A DNA stretch of 64,000 nt from Bisporella sp. PMI_857. Lineage: Eukaryota > Ascomycota > Leotiomycetes > Helotiales > Helotiaceae. The position numbers were made by a program, and so were the translations under genes. The notes beneath the pieces were generated by a model. That model was not told where the DNA came from. It made no database searches and saw only the letters and a program-made list of their open reading frames with translations. The DNA lies in the NCBI GenBank assembly GCA_021307315.1, contig JAJSPD010000002.1, forward strand, positions 124,001 to 188,000, read 5' to 3'. The stretch's first letter is position 1, and every line of letters starts with the position of its first letter. Positions 46,754 through 58,059 of this stretch are shown here, piece by piece.

Positions 46754-48070
46754 TCACCGCCCAATATCCCTTGATCTCTTGAACACTATGTCCGGAATAT
46801 CCATATCGTCCACGCCCTCATCCTCATCCACTTCCATTGCGTTGTTGTCATTGACCTGTAGCCCTTTCGACATGCCCCCATAATCTTTGCGCATCTGCAT
46901 TGACTTTAATTGCCGGCTTTTACCTTCTCCTGGCGCATCTGGTCGTGCGACAATGAAAGCTGGTGCTGCTGCTGCTGCGGCCCTTCGTTTTTCCAGTTCT
47001 CTCTCGGCGCAAATCTTGACTTCTCCTAGCCGTTTCTGGATCTCTGCAATCTCGGTACTGCAGTCCCCTTCTCTGAGAAACTGGTGCGCAGCATGTTCGC
47101 AACGGCTCTGGCACCATTCTAGACCTTTATCGAGCTCTTCAAAAATGTTCTGTGCTCCGTCGCCGCTTCTCCGATAGCTTCGTAGCATTCCCAAGTTCAT
47201 TGTGCTGCCAATGTTATCAGCTTTGTGATTCCGCGGCCCCATATTCCTCGTTGACGTAAAGCGCATTACTGGGAGCGGCACATCAGCATTTGGTGATGTT
47301 GCGTGACCCTCAACTTCCAACCTATCCACGACCTTCTTTTGCGCCGCACGTAGATTCCCATATTGTGTGTCTGCCGTGTTCCCAGCATCGCTGTCGTCCC
47401 CTTCCACCTCCAATTCAGCAGCCTTTTTCATTTCTGCCATCTTGGCCTCCATCCTTCCTTTCCGCATTGCGTTCCGGCTCGTGCTCACAAACTTGACCAG
47501 CTCCTCAAACGCCGTCTGTACCGCGCTGTCATAATATACAATAATCATAGATCTTGTCTTGTATTTGGGTACCAAAGACTCTTGTGACGCAAGAGATTCG
47601 GTCTTTCGTTTCCGCAGTAAGGCAGGGGCAGTTCGAGTTTGTGCAGGTGATGTAGGTTGAGAGGATTGTCGAGCGAGAGCGTTTGGAGACGCTCTAGGAT
47701 TGGAGGTGGCTTTTGGAGGGGGAGGGGTCATCACAGCTACATTTCGAGCCTGTGCTGCGTCAGACGAGTTCGGTCGCAGCACCGCAGAGCCAGATGCCTT
47801 TCTTTGAGGTGTATCGAAGGGATTTTTCTGGCCGTCCTCTGGGGTATCCTGATCACTGGCTAGGAAAGGGTTCTCATCCCCATCGTTCGGTCGCAGAGAC
47901 TCTGTAGAGCCTTTGTTGCGTACAGAACGTGCAGTCGGAAGGCGATTTTCTGTCAGTCGCGCCAATTCGATCTGTCGTTGGGCGATTTGACTATTCAATT
48001 CATCCAATCTAGTGTGCCATTCTGGAACGGATGAGCAGAGGGTCTTTAGAGCATCGATTGTGGAGGTCAT
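46754..48070 (-). CDS. Fungal protein of unknown function, possibly nuclear
   Basis: A single exon of 438 residues from the ATG at 48070. The first 45 residues are a helical, probably coiled-coil region (WHTRLDELNSQIAQRQIELARL). A long disordered Pro/Ser-rich stretch with NPFL and TPPPPK motifs follows. The centre has a helical, charged domain (YDSAVQTAFEELVKFVSTSRNAMRKGRMEAKMAEM). A second helical part (EELDKGLEWCQSRCEHAAHQFLREGDCSTEIAEIQKRLGEV) precedes an acidic tail. I do not recognise the family. The homopolymeric hexamer repeat upstream is noted separately. Confidence 0.8.
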   Translation of the reverse strand: MTSTIDALKTLCSSVPEWHTRLDELNSQIAQRQIELARLTENRLPTARSVRNKGSTESLRPNDGDENPFLASDQDTPEDGQKNPFDTPQRKASGSAVLRPNSSDAAQARNVAVMTPPPPKATSNPRASPNALARQSSQPTSPAQTRTAPALLRKRKTESLASQESLVPKYKTRSMIIVYYDSAVQTAFEELVKFVSTSRNAMRKGRMEAKMAEMKKAAELEVEGDDSDAGNTADTQYGNLRAAQKKVVDRLEVEGHATSPNADVPLPVMRFTSTRNMGPRNHKADNIGSTMNLGMLRSYRRSGDGAQNIFEELDKGLEWCQSRCEHAAHQFLREGDCSTEIAEIQKRLGEVKICAERELEKRRAAAAAAPAFIVARPDAPGEGKSRQLKSMQMRKDYGGMSKGLQVNDNNAMEVDEDEGVDDMDIPDIVFKRSRDIGR

Positions 48071-48579
48071 TGTCAACAGTCCGCCAGTTGCCTGAGATGC
48101 TTTGTTGAAATTGAGTCGCGAGGCTTTTCATCAAAGAGAGGGCAAGTGTAATAATGATTGCTTTGTGAATCCGTAAGGGCACATCTGGAGACTCAAGTAG
48201 TAACAACAATTGCTAGGTTGACCATGGTGGATCCAACGTTTCCTTTGCCAGAGCAGTATCTCATCAAAATGACAGTTAATTAAGTCGGCGATGGGAGATA
48301 ATTGATGGTTGTTTTTATTGCAGTGGTGCAGATCTTCCGGTGATCCAAGTGCAAAGGTGCTGGCAAGAGCCGACGGACGTTTCTACCCGACAAGCCACAG
48401 CACGAGTTTGAAGGAAAAAGTATGGAGATTGAGTTTGACTCAGGTCGATCGACGTCAAACCGAAATTGTAGCTGCTCTTTTAACCCTTCTTTTCACTGAC
48501 TGTAGGAGGGCAGACTTTCAGTGGAGGAAGAAGAAGAAAGAGCAGGATTGAGGTAGAGACTTTAATGCATTGACACCGA

Positions 48580-48615
48580 TGCTAATGCTAATGCTAATGC
48601 TGATGCTAATGCTGG
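48580..48615. repeat. GCTAAT hexamer tandem
   Basis: About six units of gctaat, the last with gctgat/gctggt changes, about 510 bp upstream of the gene at 46754-48070. Confidence 0.85.
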
Positions 48616-48738
48616 TGATATGTCATGGGATTATTTTTGGTATTGAAGTTGGTAGTAGTGGTGGGCATTACTGACCGCCCAGCCTTCAAAAGAAAGCAAT
48701 AATAGAGTGTAATAATGCATGCTTGTTGTTCCCCACGG

Positions 48739-48768
48739 GTTGATTGATTGATTGACTGAATGAATGAA
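48739..48768. repeat. TGAT/TGAA tetramer tandem
   Basis: Short tandem tetramers tgat turning into tgaa, intergenic. Confidence 0.75.
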
Positions 48769-50643
48769 AATGCCCTGTCGTTGTCTTGTCCTTGCCTCCA
48801 CCTCCCCCCCCCCTGGTTCCCCCTCTAGATCCCTGGTCCAAACCTCCTTCGTTTACCTACATAAAGAACCATGACAGTCCAATCCAGTCCAGTACAGTAA
48901 GGAAACTTTGCAACAAGGATTCGAGGAGGGCACGAGGGAGAATAGCTTGAAATTGTGATGGGATAGATTTCCCCAATACGGATCATCTCACGGCTCCTTT
49001 TTTGCATTTTAAAAACAACCGTTTTACGCTTCAGGTGTGATGGGTGTAGACAGGCACCTAATTTCTACTAACAATGGCTTTTGACCGCTGGCTCCCACAT
49101 TATCGTATTATTGTACCTAACATCCAGCATTTCAGCACGCGATGGGCTGGTGATACTGGCAAAACCTCCCAAGATGACTTTCATACATACAAACTCGATG
49201 CTAGTATGCTACCTCGCCGACTCAATATTACTGTATCGCTGAGTCTGATCCTCCTTGCACACAGAAGGCAGGCATTGAAGAGTCACCGTCTGAGGCGTGG
49301 CCATCTCAAGATTCATTGGCTAAATGGACCATTTTTCTACAACGCAACCTACAGTAACAATCAATCCTTTTTGGCCCGGAATTGGAGTTAGATTGGCTCC
49401 TCAATCCAACCCGAAAATCTGCAGCTTTGTTTTGTGATGCGACTCCACGAAAGGCTCCTTTCAAGCTGACGGGAGATGCCGTTGGACAGCCAACTGGCAG
49501 CCCTGTTACAATTATTGGCTATATGTTACACAAAGTGCCTTAGTTCCTCCCTATATGCTTATTCATAGGCTATCTGTGATCTTTCTAGCATATTGGCTTC
49601 AATTTCCTTTCAAAAACCCGGGCGAACAAGAACATTTCTAATAAAATTACACTGGATGGACTTGGTCGATAATTAACCTCAATGTATCAATTGCTGTATC
49701 AACCGGCACGGGGGGTTGGTGATCTTTTCCCAATGGCTTTCCCACATCCCCCCAATACAATTTCATCTCATTGGAAGAACTCGCAAGCTTCCAACTAAAA
49801 CCACGCAGCCACTTCTGCATCAGCGGTACGGCCCATTATTATTTAGCATTGTAACACACCTCTCTTCCCCAGGTGGCTTGACCTTGGCTTTAGCCTTCGT
49901 CCGTGATAGGCACGGTTTTGAGAATAATGAACAATGCTGATGGTTGAATTGTTCAGTGCTGTGCCTCTGCGGCGTGTTGTCCTTCCAATATTAAACCAAT
50001 AATTGGGTGATAACCCACTTGCATATCAAGATCGTTGCGCAACATTTCACGGATTGAGGCTAGTGCTTCGAGTCCCCGTGTTGGTCTCTGTGTGCATACG
50101 TGGCGTCCTCTAGAAATGAGTTTCCTGATGGACGAATAGAGCGCGCTGTCAAAGGCTTTGTTCTGGTGCTCCTCCACTGGGCCGTCCAAAACATCTTTGT
50201 TGCAAAAGGCGTTAATTATGCTTCAAGACAGATTCATAGTCCGGTAGTTGGTGGAACTGCCGGTGAACCTAAAGAATTCATAGCATCGTCAAAGCGTAAG
50301 GCTCCGATAGCGCTCACGGGGAAGGGTCTTGTCCAGATCCGACCGAGATGAAGCTGACTTCGCGAGGTTTCGAGAAGCAAGCTAGAAGCGTAAGCCTGTG
50401 GTATTTCAATCCCCTATGCCAAGCTCCTGTCCCTTTGGATACAATACGACAGCATACGCAGTATACGACGCCCAGATTCAATTTTATCTTGAAACACGCA
50501 ATGAGCAATTTGATTTAATATACCTACGGTACAAGATTGGGATTGGCTAATCTCGAAAAACCCTTATGCTAATTGACTGGTTTCGGGGTGAGTCTGGTCT
50601 AAAAAAAACCCCCCCTTCAAAACAAGATGTTTGATTTCAATAA

Positions 50644-51615
50644 TCATGGCCAAGTTTCTTCAATTGTCCATTCGCTAGGTTCTCCAACATCTTTTCCGCC
50701 CGGAGCGCCCTGTGCGGCACCAACATAAGTGTATCTCCATCTTCGACCCCGTGCTGGATCTGTTAAGTCGACCTGATCCACATTATCTGGCCTGATAATC
50801 ACAACACGGAAGTTCTTCCTGGCAATTTCATCGTGAAGATCATCAACCTTTTGGCCCAGCTTTAGCTCTGGATCTTGAACTGGTATCGAAACTGGACTGC
50901 CCGGCTCGGGATTCTTGAAGCTACCCCTCATACCCGGGCTCAGGTTGCCGAAGTGGGATGTGAGCTCCGTTCCCCAGCTCCAGCTCTTCTTTCCCTCTTC
51001 CTTCAGCACCCGCATGCGCTCGCCGACCTCGTGCTTTACGGTGGCAACACCACTAGACGTGTCGCTGCCGGGCCCTTCGATGTCTGGAGCAATAATATAT
51101 GCCTGTCCTGAAATCCGCCATTGAGTCTTCGTCTCCTTCACCCAGAATACGGCTTCAACGGGTCCTCCTCCGCCGCTCCCCTGGCTCTCAGAAACATCGC
51201 CATGGCCTCTGCTACTGCTCATAATTTGAGGGACCTTGCTCATTCTCACATCAGTGGTCAGTGTGAGTAGATCGCTCTCATAGACACGGTCATTCTTTGG
51301 GGCTTCGTTGTATTGGTTCTCGGGCAGTTCAGCCCAAAAACCTCGAAAGATACAAGTTCGGGCTCGCGGAAGATATGGCACCGGCGAATTTTCATCTTTG
51401 GTCGCCTCGAGTGAGGTGAACACGAACTCCGGAGAGTCCATTTTCGAGATATGTGAGTCAAATAGCGATCTCCATGGTGCTCTAGCTAGAGTCTTTGCAG
51501 AAGCAGACATAGTCCGTCCGATTTGCAAGAGTCGATTCCTCGTTATGGAAGCAATTGTGTCTTGATTTCCTTGTACGTTAATAAATATTTCCGGTGGGGT
51601 TTGCATTGATACCAT
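50644..51615 (-). CDS. Alr4036-family pyridoxamine-phosphate-oxidase-like flavoprotein
   Basis: A single-exon frame of 323 residues from the ATG at 51615; a second ATG at 51510 (MSASAKTLARAPWRS) is an equally likely start, since the conserved part begins there. Family members bind FMN with a split beta-barrel and resemble pyridoxamine 5'-phosphate oxidase; their reaction is not established. Conserved features are APWRSLFDSHISKM, RARTCIFRGFWAELPEN, ESDLLTLTTDVRMSKVPQI, an EAVFWVKETKTQWRISG segment and the C-terminal RRWRYTYVG. The middle holds a Gly-rich loop and a Lys-rich linker absent in shorter relatives. Confidence 0.85.
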   Translation of the reverse strand: MVSMQTPPEIFINVQGNQDTIASITRNRLLQIGRTMSASAKTLARAPWRSLFDSHISKMDSPEFVFTSLEATKDENSPVPYLPRARTCIFRGFWAELPENQYNEAPKNDRVYESDLLTLTTDVRMSKVPQIMSSSRGHGDVSESQGSGGGGPVEAVFWVKETKTQWRISGQAYIIAPDIEGPGSDTSSGVATVKHEVGERMRVLKEEGKKSWSWGTELTSHFGNLSPGMRGSFKNPEPGSPVSIPVQDPELKLGQKVDDLHDEIARKNFRVVIIRPDNVDQVDLTDPARGRRWRYTYVGAAQGAPGGKDVGEPSEWTIEETWP

Positions 51616-52889
51616 AGATTTTATCCTACGCGCTAAGGTCAGTGTTTTCAAGTGTTAATGACGATTAGAGAGTCGTACGAGGCTGGTGAGGCTCAGAATG
51701 TTGGCCCTGCCCCTCCATGCCCCTCACTAGTTCTTGGCGCAACGTCTAGGATGCCGTGCTACATATGTAATTATAATGATTTGAGAGAACGTGACTGAGT
51801 GCTTATAACTGATTCCATTGTGATTCTTTTGGGAGTTTCAGAAGTTCAATAAATGCAGAACCTGGAACTTTTTTGTTCTTTAGGCTTATCCTTCACAGCG
51901 AACTCTTTTCACAAGAATTTGAAGCCCAATCTTGAGATTAGCAAGCTTTAGGCCCACGATATGGTATGATTTTATGGCTAGCTAAAATCACATCTATTTC
52001 AACTATTAAAACTGTTACATGTAGTTCGCTGCTATACTTGGGCACTGGGTGTTAGGCTTTCTTTTCGCTCAAGCAATATCGAAGCTGCAAGAACCTGCAC
52101 ATCTCATTCTTAAATATTTTTCAGATTTTAGGAACGTCTCATATCCGGACTAGCGATGGCCCCCCAAAAAAGTCTAAGCTAAAATGGTTGTCAGTCTCAG
52201 TCCCTCTTGAGGGATTCCTTAAGTCTGTTGCAAAGCAGCTACATAACAACCGTGTGGTCTATCTAGTCTACGCGCTGGCTCGGTGTGTATATAATTTTGA
52301 GACTTGACCTTGGTATACTCACGTCAAACCTGGCTTTTAATCCATGCCATATTTATATTCCTCACGAAAAATTGCAAACTAAACTTAAAGGCTAAATCGC
52401 TTCTCATAACAAGGCCGTGTCTCGGAGTTGATGCTTCGTGACTAGACAACCCCATAGCTTTTGCAAGTCATCACTTTCAAACTTTCTACAACAATTCCCT
52501 GGTGATAGAAATACGTTGATGGCGTATAAAGATTGACGAAGAAATCATAAATAAGTGGTCATAGTAGAGCCTAATATCAGAGTCGTCCCTCCAAGGCGAG
52601 CTGTTTTGACTGCTTCCTCCTCTCGACAACCTACGCACCTTCCACATCTGGACCGAAGCAAACGAATGCAGAGAATACCGAACCCCTCAACAATTTCTCC
52701 TATATCAAAGCACATTCAGCAGGCACGACACGTGATGCTTCTCCGCCATCTATGCCTTCTAAACCTTATCTCAATCTCCTTATATCTTTACTTACATCTT
52801 ACCCTAGGTACGCCTCGAATATATTTCAAGCAGTCGATTTCTCAGAAAATCGGTCAAACATATATCAAGGGAAGCTGTCCACAAGAGTG
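51616..52889. other. Intergenic
   Basis: About 1.3 kb, AT-rich. A GACACGTGATGC word lies at 52729-52740. The frame at 52752 runs into the SRPBCC gene and may be its upstream coding sequence or leader. Confidence 0.5.
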
Positions 52890-53892
52890 ATGGCTAGGCA
52901 CCCAGATATCGTGGAGCCCAGTGGTTCAGTCGCATCACCAGTCAAAGCGGCTCTCGTGCCTCCCATACCAGTTCCCACCTATGGTGCAGAAGGGCTCTTT
53001 ACCACAATAGCGAAAACACGAATTCCTGCTCCCCCTTCCCAAGTCTTATCACTCAGTACGTACAAATTTCCGACACCTTCTGCTCAGGAAGCGAGACCAT
53101 CTCTCTCTGTCTCTGATACTTCTACAATAAAGACAGCTACGTGAAGCGCGTTTCCCTATGTTGGCATTACCCTAAGAGAAAGGTGCGGCTGACGTGAAAA
53201 CCGGACCAACAGTCCGAGACACCAACAACTACCACCTCTGGAACTCCTACTTCCCAACCTGCCGCATCTCCCCAGAATCCCCGCCTCCCCGCCAGCAGAC
53301 CTCACCAAACATTCCTACCGGGATCCCAGGGTATCTCGAGCTCGGCACCATCGCGAATATTGACGTGTTCCTGTCGGGCGACGGGCTCATCGCGGGCCGC
53401 AAGCCTTCTCGCGCAGCGGGGCTAATCGTCACCGTGCTCGAGGAATTTATTTCTCCCTCGAATTCCCAGGAGTTTAGGATGGCTTGGAAGGCAACGGGGT
53501 GGGCGAGGTGGCAGCTGTGCAGTGAGAGGGTGATGCAGTTTGTGGAGGCGGATGGGGGCGGAACGGAGTATACGTGTTGGGAGACTTTTGGGGGCTTGTT
53601 GGCGCCGACAGTTAGGAGGACGGTGGGAAAGGTGCTGGTCGAGAGGATGAGAGATAATGCGAGGGATGCTAGGGTTTTTATGGAGAGTAGGATGGCGGGT
53701 GCGATGGTAGGCGGGATGTTGAGTGGGAAGGAAGAGGAGATTGTGATGGGGATGGAGGTAGAGGTTCAAGGAGAGCTGAAGGCGAGGGAAAACATAAAGG
53801 ATAGGACACGGCAGAAAGGCGTTGAGAGGAGACAAAGGATTCTAGCGAGGAGGGCGAGGGCAAGGTTGAGAATGAGAAGAAAGACTGTGTGA
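52890..53892 (+). CDS. SRPBCC (START/polyketide cyclase-like) fold protein
   Basis: Two open frames fit one 291-residue protein: 52890-53055 and 53183-53892. The spliced junction gives PPSQVLSLS-AADVKTG. The mature part matches the helix-grip family: an early hydrophobic strand with PAPPSQVLS, YHLWNSYFP (the family's W-x-x-WN/FxP segment), and FRMAWKATGWARWQLCSERVMQFVEADGGGTEYTCWETFGGLL near the C-terminus. The family binds lipid or aromatic ligands. The C-terminus is Arg-rich and may be disordered. The intron has a good GTACGT donor, but the acceptor would be AAAG, which is unusual; the join is an inference. An ATG at 52752 in the same frame gives a longer N-terminus. Confidence 0.6.
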
Positions 53893-54271
53893 GATGGATG
53901 ATGTTAGTTCAGGGATATCCATTGAGGCTGGATTCACCTAACCCAACTTGGTTTTAGGAGACCAGAATGATACCATGGTTATGGCATGAGCCATCTATGA
54001 TATCCACATACGACCTGGATCCGCAAGGTGAAAGAAAGTTTGTGGGCATGCGTGGACTCGAGTTTGGAATACAGGCTATGCTTTTGACTATGCCAATGAA
54101 TAGGAAATATATCTACACTTGAGCCTCTCTCTGCATGTACTTGTCAGCCAGACCCATGGTATGAACTCCTTCGCTCGTTTCCCAGATGTTCCGTCAGTCC
54201 GATATCTACCTGTAGCACCTTGATCAAAGGACCGTTCCGTTTAACGCCTCCTTCAGACATATCATAGCATC
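53893..54271. other. Convergent intergenic
   Basis: About 0.4 kb between two stops; nothing seen. Confidence 0.6.
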
Positions 54272-57125
54272 TCAGTTGTAAGTCGTCCAATCATTGTCAT
54301 CATATCTATCGCCGTTCCGGTTTCGGTTCCCTGGGGTTGGCACGTAATATCCAGATCCCGGCCCGTGCTCTGGCGAGCTACCGTTCCCAGTCCCAGAACC
54401 ACCTCCACTGCCATTGCCGTTGCCATTGCCATTACCATTACCGTTCCCATTGATTGTACCACTACCATTTATATCAAAGCCATTACCTATCCAATTGTCA
54501 AAACCCATTGCTAGACTTGCCTGATCTCGAAGCCACATATCCTGGCTTTCCACTAGAGCATCAACGCCACCAAACATTGTGCTTGGGCTTACTTGTCGTG
54601 TCAGATTGGCACCTGAGGCGTCGGAGTCTGAACGCGGGAGATCGTTACCAGGTGTCGCTACCGATCTGGAAGATGGGGTATTATAGGGATACTGTGGATA
54701 CGGGACGGAAGATAATAATGAATCATACTGAACATTCATGGAACCGGAAGTGTTAAGCTGTTGCGAAGCTGCGTTCGCGGTGTAATTGTTATTGTTGTTG
54801 TAGGCTTGCGAGTTGTGACCTTGACCTGGATTGGTTGCATTTCCAAAATTAGATGCTTTGATATCTGGTATGTAGCTGTACAGGCTCTGTTGCAGCTGAC
54901 TCTGAGTCCTGGTCATACCGGAAATTTGTTGCGCATGCTGTGACATGCGTGGTACTGTTGTTACATGTGGAGGCGTCGAGACGATCAAGTCAGATTTGGG
55001 AGAAGGAACGTCAGCCGTGCTGAATGTCCCATATTTGCTATCCGTGCGAGTAAAAACTGCCGAAGCCTCTTCTGGGATTTCGATCTTCCATTTTCTGGCC
55101 AGAACACTTAGAATGCTCAATGTACGTCGGGCACAAAGCCAATCTTCAGCAATCTCCTCAAGATGCTTGGCCCCATGAATGATATCTCGCTTCGCAGTCT
55201 TCTCTGGCAAGTTCAAAAGGTGGATTGTGCATGCTGAGTGCACAATATAGACCGCAATATTTGGGATTTGGCGTAGGCCGTAGGTGCGCTTATATAAGCG
55301 CATCAGCTTAGATATGGAGGAAGCAGCTTGGGTACATATTTTTTTCGGTGAGACATGTGACGGGAGGGGTGAGGTTGTTGGATTATACTTCAAGAACGGT
55401 CGGAAGAGGTGGACGTAAAGTAAATGAAAGAACATGCTAAAGTTATGTCAGCAAGAGCGGATATGGTAGTGATAGCGTATTACGCACTGAACAAGAAGCA
55501 TATTAGGAAGTTGACCTTCTTTTGCCTCAAGCTCTTTAGGCAAATTATTGCGCCATGCCTCTAGTCTGGTCTGTAGCTCACTGAGTTTCTTCAATTCCTG
55601 CGCTCTTCCGACTGACTTCTCGAGATGCTGTGGATGATAGAAGAAGGTCAACAAGTCGCTGCTAATCTCACAGAGACTCGAAAGCTGTAACGCAACCGTC
55701 CTGGTCCGCGATGGTTGAGAATGCATTTGTCCAATACCATTATCTGAGTACGGTGACCAAGTTGATGCATCCTCATCTGGGAAAACATCGTATTTTGGAA
55801 CTGTGATGTTGGAGACGGGTAGCTGCGGTAGCCTTCCAAGATAATTAGACCAGCATTTGTCGAATAAGAAACATCCCCAAAAGGTAATCCTTCGTGCATC
55901 AATTTCCCCCTCATCCATACCGTCTTTACTGTTTGTCATCCCTCCAGAATCCAGATTTAAACCCATATCTTGCGCCATTCTGAAACTCATCCCACTATAT
56001 ACCCATCCCTTCGCCTCGCGTCCACATCCAGCTTCTCGTACAGACATTAGACATAGTGCTTGGATAGTGGTGAGTTTTGGCTTTTCATACTCATCATTTT
56101 CAACAATGAGTCTTTTGGCTTCAGCAAAGAATGCGTCTCCTTTGGTGCTAGGATCATTTGGATCTGCACATGCAGCTGGGCTATTGGTAAAATGGCATCC
56201 TAACGCCAACATCGCGTTCACCAGTAAGGAGGAACAGTAAATAGTTCTTTTCGGAGGATTTGGTGGCTTCCCTAGTAAGAAGTCTCGATAAAACAGGCTT
56301 TTAGAAAGTGTAGTGAAATACGGATAATGCCAGGTGAAGTACATATTGATCAAATGTACGACAACCTCTCGATCAGCCGTGACATTTGTCCAGCTTGTCA
56401 ATGGCTCATCTTGTTGAGTATATGTGTCTGTTCCGGTCGCGTATTCGTCTCCATCAGTAGGATCCAAATATATGAGGTTTGAAGTTCCTCCTAAAAATCG
56501 AACGGAGCCATTCTCTAGCCTTAATTCTCCCATTTTGCCAGACAGTTCAGTCTCGAAAGTGGGCAGACTAGAAGTCGTGTAGGCAGTGTCCTCGTAGTCC
56601 TCTTCTTCCTCTTCCAACCCTTGCTCATGTCTAATGATGCTGTCTGCGACATCGTCTAGACTTTCGCAGGTGCGGATTTGCCGTATTAGTGCTGGTACAT
56701 CGTCCTCCGCTGCATTCAAAATCGCTTGGATCAAGGTCTGTAGCGTCGAGGCTTTTGTCTTCAGACTATCGACCTTCTCCTTGTACACCCCTTTTCGTCT
56801 ATGATCACTGTTCGGGTCGTATACGCATTCTATCAGAATTCACATTAGCCTCTACGTGCATATTTCTCTGAATGGGCCCATTTTTACCTGTTCCATAGAC
56901 GCTCGAACAGGCGGCGCAACTGGGAGTATTGCCATCACACTTTGATTTCCTGCGCCGGCAGGCAATGCAAGCTGTACTAACGCATCGTCGTTTGATTGAA
57001 GCTGCGTCTCTGCTGCTGCGCGGTTTCTTTTGTTTCGGGGCGACCCCGCTTCCTCCATTCGTCGCGATCTCATCCACTCCTCCGTTTTGCTTCAGCATCT
57101 GATCTGCATGTTTAACTTCTGCCAT
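54272..57125 (-). CDS. Zn2Cys6 transcription factor, NirA/NIT-4-like by annotation habit
   Basis: Three exons, 57125-56888, 56829-55488 and 55436-54272, give 914 residues. The Zn2Cys6 cluster uses C53, C56, C63, C70, C73 and C81 in STACIACRRRKSKCDGNTPS; intron 1 falls just before the last cysteine. YDPNSDHRRKGVYKEK and LQTLIQAILN (a likely dimerising helix) follow. The Fungal_trans domain spans about residues 200-500, with FTWHYPYFTTLSKSLFYRDF and GMSFRMAQDMGLNLDS. The C-terminus is Asn/Gln/Ser-rich and contains a Gly-Asn repeat encoded by a hexanucleotide tandem. Such proteins are often labelled nitrate regulator NirA or NIT-4, but I cannot confirm that role. Beside it lie the MFS and bZIP relics. 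Confidence 0.93.
54405..54450. repeat. In-frame hexanucleotide tandem coding Gly-Asn
   Basis: Units of ccattg/ccatta/ccgttg on the plus strand give (GN)n in the minus-strand transcription factor. It probably expands and contracts in the population. Confidence 0.75.
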
Positions 57126-58059
57126 AGATTGGACAATGTTGATTGACAGAGTGCGACCATATGCCAGATATGGGGTTTTCTGCTAACGTTCAGAAAGTTG
57201 TACAGGTCATATAAAAAAACCGGTTTAATTGTTGGCGCTGCGGGGTTACAAGATAGGCCTGCACTGTATCATGAATCCAGACTCTCCGGTGCTAGTTTTT
57301 GACGTATTAACCGTTCTTCGCGATGTAGGGAAAAGCCTCCGTAGTCAGGACCATGGGCAATCGCTTCCCCAAAGTGGGTTATCAGTTAGCTTGGGTTGCT
57401 GACAAAATCCTCATGCCAATAGGGCCTGATGATGTCAAAAGAAAGCAAAACAACCAAATGCTAGCCCCAATGAGGGCACCCTTTAAAACTTGAATGGCGT
57501 TTTTGCTCAGGTATTTACTGATAAGGATTGATTAAGGTATATCTGATTGGACATACAAGGGTGGTCTTTATCTGGTGGAAGCCGCATTGCTTTTTCTTGG
57601 GGGCTTGGTGTTTCTGTTGGAGTGTCAATTGCCTTACACGTGCCTCACAAGTATAAACCTTTATGCAGTCGAACACGACCAACGACTATGGATCTCCAAT
57701 ACAGATTCATTTATTTAATGCCACAACCTACAACCCTGGCATTCTCTGAACCGTCACATTTTCAGCGGCTGAAGAAATGTGCAATGTAATTTTCTTTCCC
57801 TAAACTGCCCTGACTACAAGGCGAAAGTTATCAAGTTCTTACTTCTCTAAAGAATGCCCTATGCCTTCTCAGAGATACTAATATAAATGTTTTCCAACAA
57901 AGTTTATATGCTAGTGTTACACAAGCAAATGGGCGCTGACGCTAGAAATGCCTCTAAGAAATGTAATGCTGCCATCATTACCTCAAGATCAAGACCATAT
58001 TTTTAGGACAAGGGAGCTAAACTCATAATATACTCGAAAATTCCTGCTAATAAAGTTGA
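57126..58059. other. Intergenic
   Basis: About 0.9 kb; promoter of the Zn2Cys6 gene at the left side, AT-rich, no gene. Confidence 0.6.

Larger units (their letters stand above)
48071..50643. other. Gene-free interval of about 2.6 kb
   Basis: It contains a GCTAAT hexamer tandem and a TGAT/TGAA tandem near the unknown gene's promoter. The ORF at 49074-49391 has no recognisable features. Nothing else is supportable. Confidence 0.5.

Noticed and set aside
49074..49391. 105-codon frame
   Set aside because: No features beyond an open frame in AT-rich DNA.
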